Part shown: positions 55,370 through 64,000 of the stretch, piece after piece
Position numbering within the stretch: the stretch's first letter is position 1
Layout of the letters: each line of letters begins with the position of its first letter
Assembly: GCA_963978895.1 (NCBI GenBank)
Contig: OZ022241.1
Span: 14,635,856-14,699,855, forward strand
Reading direction: 5' to 3'
Source: Erpobdella octoculata
Taxonomy: Eukaryota > Annelida > Clitellata > Hirudinida > Erpobdellidae
Length of the DNA stretch: 64,000 nucleotides
Translations under genes and position numbers: made by a program
The notes under the pieces: generated by a model
Database searches by the model: none
Told to the model about the DNA's origin: nothing
The model's input: the letters and a program-made list of their open reading frames with translations, nothing else

Positions 55370-56240
55370 AAAATGAAATTTTGGAATCTGTTGCTTGTAT
55401 AATTTCCCCCCACCTCTAAAGTTTTGCTGAAATGACGCCCCTGCAACAGCACTGACAATGCGAATGCGATCTTGGGGCTAGGTTATTACCACATGCTCCT
55501 CAACCGCAAAAAATTTGACCAAAGCGAGTGGCTGCCAAAAGACAGATAGAATTGATGGCAATATTTGCGCATGGAGTGATGTTAAGCGCAGAATGGTTAG
55601 ATGAAGATGATGTTGGCTTGTCGTGTGTATCGATTCCACAAGAAATTGATCAATCAACCACTATGCCCATTATAACAATTGAGGAACATTTGAATTCCTC
55701 ATGGGAAGATGTTAGAAGCTAGAATATAAATTCTCAATTTGTTCATGAAGTTCAAGTGTTGTTATAGTCAATTTGAAATCTGTTACCCAATACTAAAAAA
55801 CTGTATTAATTTATCTACAATTTATCTGTAGAACTTTTAATATCTACATAAAATTCTATTTTTAGCATAAAAGCCAGCTTTATAAAATATTGTTGGTTAT
55901 TTTGTTTTTTTTTTGGGGGGGGGGGGGTAAAATTTGTTTGACATAATTTAGTTAGGGAGTGACTGAAAGTTTGACAGTTGTTGACAACGGGGAGGAGGGG
56001 TAAAAATTGCCTAAAAATTGTAGACATAATAAATGGACGTCCCCTCTCCTTGAGCTATTAACTAATTTTTGTTTTGAGTGTAAAATAAAAAAAAGATAAA
56101 ATTTTGGAATGTGGGTTAAAAACAAATTGCCCCCCGAGGTTTTGCTGAAATGACGCCCCTGTATGTATGCACATACGCTCACGCAGACTCTAGTTCTTTC
56201 CCTCAAAACATTGTTTTGGTCTCCCAATCCAAAATCCGGT
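55370..56240. other. Repeat-rich DNA with a small ORF
   Basis: A 64-codon plus ORF (55528-55722: IFAHGVMLSAEWLDEDDVGL) has protein-like composition but no known domain. AAATGACGCCCCTG, an end-like word, occurs at 55430-55443 and 56148-56161, and G-tracts are present near 55915. Confidence 0.35.
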
Positions 56241-56328
56241 TTACGGACCTGGAAACGGGAACGAGAAAGAAAAACGATAGAAGGCCCTCTAAAAAGACTC
56301 CCCCGGGCAACGCCCGGTACCCCGCTAG
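56240..56328 (+). mobile_element. Helitron A 3' end fragment
   Basis: Short minisatellite remnant and CCCGGGCAACGCCCGGTACC, then CTAG at 56325-56328 before T. This hairpin is nearly perfect. Confidence 0.7.
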
Positions 56329-56329
56329 T

Positions 56330-58020
56330 ATATATAAATGGATATCTTTGTTACTATGTAATTATACATCAATAAAATTAACTATTTATCTTCTTTAATT
56401 TCCATTCCAAACTGACCGTCGATTTGACGGCATGTTGCATTTTAACAAACCTGTAATATTTAGTGGCATTTGACGCCACTCGTATCACACATCAGTTAGC
56501 GGTAAAAATAACGCATTTTCCAAGAAAAATGAATGCTAATTAAAATATTTTTGTCGAGAAACTTACTCAATTTAAATTAGAAAAGCGTGTTACAGATTTT
56601 ATTTGTTTACGTTTTCCAGTTGCAGGCCGGCGCCGGGGTGAATTTTGTTGTTTTGTTTCTTGGAGACCGTTAAACTTACCTAATTATTGGAAATAAGGTT
56701 CGCTTGAAGTTGCTTGGATTGAATGGTTTGTTATACTTTTTTTATTTTTTTGTGGATGTGCAACCTGAGATCAATATATTATATATACAAGTTGCACCAC
56801 CATTTTATGCTTAAAAAAGTCAGAAAAACAAAAAATGTGGCGGCACTTATTTATATAATAAAACAAAAGTTTAAGACAATTAAGCACAGAAAACAACAAT
56901 CGTTGTAAATTTAAAACTTTTAAAAAGGTTAAATTAAATAGTATCCTTTGTTTGAAGAACTATTTTTTACATCACAGTTGTGAGTGACAAGGTATGCTGA
57001 GGAGAGGATACAATGAATTGAAATAAACTTTATTAAAGGACTAAAAAATACTGTTTATTTCATTATAAATTAAATTTAATAAAACATAAGTTGTAAAAAT
57101 AATCATTTTAACCTCTGAGACAGCCTTAAGTTTTCTTCCGCTCACCGCCGTGGCGTACCTAGGCTGCTTGGCGCCTGGGGCAAAGTCTAATGAATGCGCC
57201 CCTACAACATCTTATCTGTCTTTAACTTTGCTTTCAAAAAAAAAAAAAAGCTGATGACTGGGGGGGGGGGTAGTTGAAGACACTCTTCAAACATTTTTCG
57301 AAACCCTCGTTTCATTTTCCTCCTATAAAAACCTGATTACTAGGGGGGTAGTCGGAGACACTTTTGATGAAGGAAGGAAAGTCGTTTCTTCCCGGCGCCC
57401 CCTTTAGATTTGCGCCCTGTGCCGCAGAACTGCTTGCACCGCCCCTAAGGCTTGTTTACATGGGTAAAGATATGCTGGTGGCAAATCACAATGCTGCTGC
57501 ATCTCTGCGACAGTAAGGGTTTACGCGAGACAATTGGTTGTGTATGTTGATTTTGGTCGTTGATTTTGGTCCGGCCTGTTCTATTTGTATAATCTTAATA
57601 AGTAGGCCAGGTCCGTGCAGGGCTCTAGTATTGATGGCTATACTTGAAATATTACAACCTAAACACACTAACATCTAACACAAAATGAATGCAAAATCAA
57701 AAAATAACACAATAAATAGTTTTAATACTTTTTTGTTCAAATTACTTGTGTCAGCCACCTATGTTATCTTAGAATCATGTCTGGTTTGTTTTGGTGGTGG
57801 GCTCATTAGTCATGGTGCCACTGAACTTTCAAAAAGGTTTTGCTGTTATTTACAAATTAGCATTCATAAATTGTGTTGTTGAATTATTATATAGCTTCTT
57901 ATTATTTTTGGGTATTCAAGTTACGATATCTTTTAGCAACATTTGTTATTCAAAAGTTAAATGATTTATATGAATTTGCATATTAATGAATTTTCACTTT
58001 AATTTGCACATTCCAGATCA
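56330..58020. other. Intergenic DNA upstream of SCAF-like gene
   Basis: Contains a dispersed repeat with CCGTGGCGTACCTAGG (about 57147-57450) related to 63155-63434. No gene is supported. The TTCCAG at 58013-58018 looks like a splice acceptor, so a 5' UTR exon probably lies in this stretch. Confidence 0.4.
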
Positions 58021-58023
58021 TAA

Positions 58024-61000
58024 ATGTCATCACAAAGCATAGTTTCATTTGATCAGTTTTCTGTGACTTATAATGACAAGTCTGATGTAAGAAAGTTCAT
58101 TGAATGTGTGTTCGGTGATGGGGATTTGAATGATGAAAAAGTAGAGGAAGTTTGTTCTGATATCGAGATAGATGTCGATGATGGAACGATTTTCGAAGAA
58201 GACAGTTTGCGCCACGATATTGAGATCAGTAACGTTACAGATGATAAAGCTGTTGTAAACTTTAAAGAAAAACAATGTGCAGATCTTAATAATGATTCGC
58301 AGACACATGTGGCCGAAGAAAGTGATGGTGAATGCAGTAAATCTGGAAAGATTTCAAAGAATTCATCTAGTGGTGAAATAAAAGATCTTGGTGGGGGGCA
58401 AGGGCTACAAGATCGAAATGAAAAAGTAAAATTTTCATTGAAACTGCAAAGACCATTATTGAAAGCACCTCAAACCTCTCTGGATGAACCTGAGCCCTCA
58501 AAACTTCAGCTGTTTGTTCCTCCTCAAGACAAAAATGTTTCTAAAAATTTTGCAAAAGAAATGGCAGATCAAGAAAAGTCTAAAAATGATGAGCTCCTCG
58601 AAAGTCCTCGCAGCAAAGCTAATGATCACCAAGGTTTCAAGCAAAAGGAGGGTGTTGACATAAAGTCTGATAAAAGTCAAAATGCTAAAAAAGAATGTTC
58701 TAATATTTCCAAAGATATTGATAAAGAAAAAAGAACTAGCAAATCAAGAAAAAGAAGTTTATCATCATCTAGTTCCAGCTCATCATCGTCATCTTCTAAG
58801 TCCGCATATCGTAGTAGATATAGAAGTCCAAAAAGACGATACAATCAGAGTTCCTATTCTCCTCATAGCCGGAGAAATTATTCAAGAGGTAGTTATAGTT
58901 CTTATCCTCAAAAATCTTATAGAAATCAGTCCGATTATTCGAGAAAGAAAGTTGATTATTCTCGCTCTGCATACAATAACAATAAATCTACAAGAACCTA
59001 TGAAAGCAGGTACAAGAAGGATGATAGAAGCTGTAGTTCTGAAAGTGAAAGAATAATTGCAGCTCAGTTTCCTGTTCATTATGAAACTAAAACAACTAAG
59101 TTTTCTAGTTATGACAAAAAAACAAGAGAGTCTCCTGTTAAAAAAGTAAATTATTCTGCAAGTTCTGAAAAGAAGAAATATGCATATAAGAAAAGTAAAA
59201 TAGAATCAGATGCTTCCAGAGAAGAGAAAACTTCTAAAAATAAACAGCAATCTTCGGAGCTAACATCTAATTCAAAGAGACGTTCTCGATCGAGTAGCAA
59301 AGAAAGTTTATCATCAGCCTCGTCTCGATCATCACGTCGTAGTTACACGCCTGTTGAAGTATCAAAAAATAAAAATACTATCAATACTGAACACGTTTCC
59401 GATGAAACTAAATCATCGTCTGCTTCCGTAAAGAACAAAGAAAAACAGAATATCAGGGGTGATACTTTGAAACAAGTATCTGAACGCGATGGAGTAGTTT
59501 TTAACAATCCATGGGATCTTGACCCTCTGCTCATCAATACTATCCCGACTGATAGCGACATTATAATAAACCCTGAAATTGTGAAAGATTTGCAAAAAGT
59601 AAGTTGCTCCAGCTCCAGAGATAATAGCATAAGCTCTGGTAGTGAAAGTTACTCAGAAAAAGTTCATCATGTATCTGAAAAGAGCGAAAGTATCCAGGAT
59701 TCTTTAGATAAGCCCAAATTGTCATCAGATGAAAATACCCATGAAAAAGTGGTCAGTGAGGAGCAGTCCAATATTAACAATCACTCAATCAGTCATAATG
59801 AAGAATGCCAAGCAAATCTGGTGCTTCAAAAAAGTAATATGGAGACTGATAACTTGCCAACAAAAGTCATAGACTGTGTAAGTTTTTTGGCATCAATAAT
59901 TTCTTCTATGACATCATTCCAAGAAATCATATGTTGCTGCAACCTGGCCTACAAACAGGCAGAGTTCTTGCTTTCAAACGATAAATATTCTGAGAATCCA
60001 CACCTTCGTGAATTCACAGAAAATTTAAAAAATATAGCTACATTTGATATGAATGTTACAGACATTGATCGTTCGGAATCAATGCATGCTGACGTTAGCA
60101 ACACGCGACAAGAAACATCTGCCATAGAATTTCCCCTCAGAAATGCAGATATTTCTTCCATTTCACCTAGCGTTTCAGCTGTGCATCTGAGTAATGACAG
60201 TATACAGAGCTTCATTAATAGTACAGAATTAATGATGCTTGATCCAATTCATTCCATCCCTGACCTTGATGAAGTGTCTCCAACATCAGATGACTTCAAC
60301 AGCACATACCTGTCTCCTACTTCCAGGGTAACACCTTATGGCTCTCATGCCTCCTGTCTTTCAAATCCAGATTTTAAATTACCAGAACCTACTAAGAATG
60401 TTAGTGAATATAATATCTTTTTTTATTGTGAAATTGTATTCAATGTTCAAGTTTTAGCATTTATAGTTATATGGTTTACAAAATACAAATTGGTTTGAAC
60501 CTGTGCAGTTTTCAACTTAATGTATAACTGCCATGTGCAATTCAAATTTTCTTCTGGTTGACAATATTTCAAATGAACGTGACTGTTGATCAGAAGGATG
60601 TATTTGTTTCTTTTATTTTTTAAAAATGCTTTAATGATTATATCTTAATAATTTCAACCCTGAAGCAGGTAGAAAGCCCCCGTACCGTTGAACCACAAAT
60701 AAAAAAAATTCTGAAACCTGCCTTCCTCAATAATGAAATAACCAAAGAAGAATATAAGGAAGTTATGAGAAGGGCTGTACCCAAGGTTTGCAGATGTCTT
60801 AATCAATATTTATTAAGCTTCTGCGTCTCGTTATTTTTTTGAAACGATACGATTTCTGAAATTTGCCTCGAATTAAACGATACGATACGAGACGCCTCGA
60901 ACAATAACGATACGATACGATATGATATCGGGATCTCGACTGATAAATATTAAAAAATTTATAAAAATTTACCAAATTTTATTTTTTTTTACAACTTGAA

Positions 61001-62436
61001 ATAAGTTTCATTTGTTTAGTTTCGGTACATCTATTTTTCAAAATTTAGATTCTAAATAAAACGCTACCGCCGATAGTAAGTATTTATTTACTTTATTTAG
61101 TACGCATTATGCGGTAGTTTATCAATTTAATTAAATGATTTTACTTGCCGATGAAAAAAAAAATTAAATTATTTTTTCAAGTAATTGAAAAGTAGAAAAC
61201 CTTCTAGCACACCAAAAGAACGACATTTTTAGGCAATTCAATAGTGAAAGTGGGAAAACCAATGGCGATAGAAATAGATTGCAGATTACTGAGATTGAGA
61301 TTACTAAGATTAAATTAAAATGATATTGTTTCCCGCAGTCTTTGCATCTGGCAAGATTTACTTCTACATCCTTGTCATTGACTTTCTGTGTGACCGTCTC
61401 TTCCTCAAAGTACTCCCAGATTTGACCCCGGTGACGCGGCATGATAATGATGACAAACACGAGAAAGTGCCTCTATGCAAGAATTAAGAAAGTGAAAAAA
61501 CCCAGCGTGTTTATTTATAGGCGATGGCGAATGCGGTTAGCAGCAATAGCAAGAAAGAAGCTGAGAAAGTTTCGAATTCCAGCTGCAGACGATACGGGCT
61601 ACGGCACTGTCGTGCACACTACAGGTGGCACACACATACTCACACACAACCAAGAATATCATCGAGATTATAAAGATATATCTTAGATGAGCTACTATTA
61701 CGGTCAATTACGGATATCGAAACACTAAAATAATCATTCCAATTCTATGTAACAAATTTGAAAAAATAAGTTTATGAAACATAAACATAGAATGATCATT
61801 AATAATAATAGTCATCGATGTCAGCGAGTACGATTGCCTTGTAGGGCTTGTAGTATCAGTAGTATGCAGAGCTCAACTAGCAGCCTAAGAGGAGCGTGGC
61901 TTTTTTGCTGCCGGTTCCCAGACTAAAAATAGTAAATAATGGGGCTACAGGCTGTCTGGAAAACCGAATTTAAAGTGGGGATGATAATAGTTATAAACTT
62001 CTGTCAATAGGTAGATTAATTAATCGATGTTGATGAATCAATTGCAAATATTCACAGTTGTGACAATCGTTAATTAAATATGTATGACTTTCGTTATTTA
62101 TTGGAAAATATTTTTTTTAAATCTCGATATTTTTTCGGGATTTTTATCGGGAATGAAATTTTAAGTATCGCTAATTATATCCATACGAGATTTCTTCCGC
62201 AGGCTGTATCGTTTCAATGGCGATACGGGATCTCTCGTATCGTTTTGAAATCTCGATTGAATTCGAGATAACGATATCGGGACGCAGATGCTTAATATTT
62301 ATTAACAAAAAATCTTGTTTTATTCACCTTGAGATTATTTCAGGTTTGTCAGTCAAAAAAACAAGTTACCCAGCAGGACATCACCCGCTTAGTTCAGAAG
62401 TACATTAAACTCGTCAAGAAAAAGAGAACATTCTGA
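58024..62436 (+). CDS. SCAF/PHRF1-family RS-rich protein
   Basis: Three coding exons: 58024-60399, 60669-60785 and 62344-62436, all phase 0, giving 861 residues. An in-frame TAA directly precedes the ATG and an acceptor lies just before, so the first exon is non-coding. Residues about 235-345 form a serine-arginine-rich region (a run of Ser, then SRYRSPKRRY). A second RS patch is at about 418-440. The two last exons encode the conserved C-terminal tail (EPQIKKILKPAFLNNEITKE, then VPKVCQ...ITRLVQKYIKLVKKK). Among known proteins this tail is typical of SCAF1, SCAF11 and PHRF1, which link the RNA polymerase II CTD and splicing. No RING or PHD finger is present. Reading past 60399 instead ends at 60498 in the intron. 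The last intron holds a hAT element. Polyadenylation signal at 62516. Confidence 0.8.
60814..62294. mobile_element. hAT-type element, copy 2 (in SCAF-like intron)
   Basis: 1481 bp with an 8-bp target duplication ATATTTAT (60806-60813, 62295-62302) and TAAGC...GCTTA ends. It is closely similar to copy 1 but lacks about 160 bp. The BED-like exon on the minus strand (about 61300-61440) reads IWEYFEEE...[10 protein letters not shown]. Confidence 0.85.
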
Positions 62437-62515
62437 TGTGATAATTTCATAATCTTGTTGTTAATTTGTAACTGACGGTTTCATAAAGGCGGCTAAATTG
62501 AAATATTGTTTGTTA

Positions 62516-62521
62516 AATAAA
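62516..62521 (+). terminator. Polyadenylation signal of SCAF-like gene
   Basis: AATAAA 80 bp after the stop codon. Confidence 0.6.
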
Positions 62522-63154
62522 TATATCTGTGCTGTTTGAGTTATGATTTGAATGTAAGATGTCAAAGATAGGATTCTTTGTAAAAATGTTTTAGATGAGC
62601 TGATTCTATGTAAAACAGTAGCATCTCAGGACAAATCACTGCTTGCTTCAGAATCTGCCTTTGGGACTTATTAATAGCCATGGCAGAACTGACAGATATA
62701 TATATATATATATATATATATAAGCAGCCTTTCAAGCTCATCAAAGATATTACATTAGGAAATAATGTACATATTTTGATGTACGATATATCTTATTAAT
62801 TTACTCTGGACACGCCCCATGCCGCCATGACTTTCTCACTGAGTACGTATTACATGGATGGTCCATTAACTGGATCAACTTAGTAATCATTATCTAAAAC
62901 CTTCAACTGTGGTGCTTGCACCACTTTATTTTTTAGAATTTTTCTTTGGTCAAACGACACTGGCTTCTTCTGAAGTATAATCAGAATAAGTTTTAAAATA
63001 TGCATATGGATGTTTAAAGTCATTAATTGTACTTCTCCATCATATCTTACTATTCTCATCTTTGCAGATCAAAGAGCTAACTATTTTCCTTTCTGTGGCC
63101 CATATTTAATTATAGAGTCGTCTTCCTTCTTCTATTACAGCTTTGGTTTTTAGG
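62522..63154. other. Intergenic DNA
   Basis: No gene recognised; a short (TA)n lies at 62694-62722. Confidence 0.4.
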
Positions 63155-63434
63155 ACAGTCTAATGAATGTGCCCCCTAAAACATCCCATCTGTCTTTAAC
63201 CTTACTTCCAAAAAAAGCTGATGACCGGGGAGAAGTAGTCAGAGCCACTTTTCAAAATGTTTTCGAAACCCTCGGTTCATTTCACTCCCTCCCAAAAACC
63301 TGATGACCGGGGTGGGGGTTAGCTCTGAGTCACTTCTGATGAAGGGGGGGAACTATAGTCGTTTCTTGCTGGCACTTCTGCCCCCCCCCCCCATGACGGT
63401 GCCCGGGGCAGCTTACCCCCTAGCTATGCCTCTG
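63155..63434. repeat. Dispersed repeat with GCATAGCTAGG end
   Basis: Shares AAGCTGATGACCGGGG and TCTAATGAATG blocks with 57185-57350. It ends CCTAGCTATGCCTCTG at 63434, the reverse complement of a CAGAGGCATAGCTAGG terminus. Confidence 0.5.
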
Positions 63435-63473
63435 TTCATTCATCTTTTGAGCTCATTGATCTTCACCATCATT

Positions 63474-63608
<135 letters not shown>

Positions 63609-63655
63609 CTTTTATGGACGTCGTTTTCTTTTCCATCACACTTTGCTGGAAGTGT

Positions 63656-64000
63656 GTATGGTACCAGTATGAGTACTGAGGTCTCGAGTACAAGTGCAAG
63701 GTCGAAAACTGGTAGCGTTTTAAAGGTAAAAAATGCAACAAACTTGATGAATCACTTAAAAAACAAATACAATGAAATAGCTAATTCTCTGATAACTAAA
63801 GAAAAGGACAATGCTATCCCGCTCAACCCAACCAACACTGCAGGTAAATGCTGCCTGACGGCGTTGTATAGCTGTGTGTGTCAGCTTCATTTTTCAGCCC
63901 ATACCGAATTAAACCACTGCACCTTATTTTGAATCCACATACAGGGAAAATGTTAGCTGAAAAAAATTCTAAGCACTTTAACAGCTTGGAACATCAGATA
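63656..64000 (+). pseudogene. hAT element fragment with BED-finger end, cut by window
   Basis: 63656-63695 resembles the left end of the inner hAT at 6275-6330 (GAGTACTGAGGTCTCGAGTAC). An open frame follows reading LKVKNATNLMNHLKNKYNEI, the usual histidine half of a BED zinc finger. The rest lies outside the window or is spliced. Confidence 0.5.

Noticed and set aside
58682..59630. Other-frame ORFs over the SCAF-like exon
   Set aside because: Shadows of the long plus ORF caused by low-complexity RS and Lys-rich codons.

Overview
The window is nuclear DNA of a multicellular animal. It is AT-rich, its genes are split by GT-AG introns, and most of it is transposable elements and long (TA)n arrays. 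Three ordinary metazoan housekeeping genes are read exon by exon: a cytoplasmic-type actin, an NADP-dependent isocitrate dehydrogenase and the TFIIH core subunit p62. A fourth gene carries the conserved C-terminal tail of the SCAF/PHRF1 family. The actin introns (after codon 42 and after the DGQ codon) sit at positions shared with deuterostome actins. The p62 gene has 13 coding exons. This points to an intron-rich invertebrate, but the phylum cannot be fixed from the sequence.

Layout. 0.5-5.1 kb: Helitron termini, (TA)n and (CATA)n arrays, and a broken LTR-type gag with a SAP-like motif. 5.1-8.3 kb: a pogo/Tigger remnant inside the end of a hAT element, a second hAT with its own BED finger and dimerisation tail, and two SINEs. 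8.6-11.1 kb: a dead LINE with reverse transcriptase. 11.3-12.9 kb: Helitron B copy 1. 13-15 kb: degraded acidic ORF and a tandem repeat. 16.6-19.1 kb: actin with CArG and TATA boxes. 19.5-21.6 kb: isocitrate dehydrogenase, convergent with actin. 24.5-33.3 kb: p62, whose 5.2 kb intron holds Helitron B copy 2 and a hAT element. 33.8-41.3 kb: a nest of four element layers. 43.2-56.3 kb: repeat family C interleaved with Helitrons, plus an intronless 730-codon ORF (LRR-like/ARM-like). 58.0-62.4 kb: the SCAF/PHRF1-like gene, with a second copy of the same hAT in its last intron. 63.1-64.0 kb: repeats and the start of another hAT ORF.

The housekeeping genes do not form a functional cluster. What ties the window together is its mobile DNA. 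The repeated (TA)n-flanked blocks that begin ACTAGC are Helitron 3' ends (CTAG next to T), and their other ends begin TCTATATATATAAA. Two of these Helitrons sit exactly between A and T inside other repeats whose uninterrupted versions are also present in this window, which fixes both the ends and the mechanism. The most unusual object is the LTR element at 34110-40310. Its single gag-protease ORF runs in frame, near the start of reverse transcriptase, into about 260 residues of unrelated coiled-coil sequence. That ORF was later cut by a DNA transposon carrying a DUF4806-like gene.
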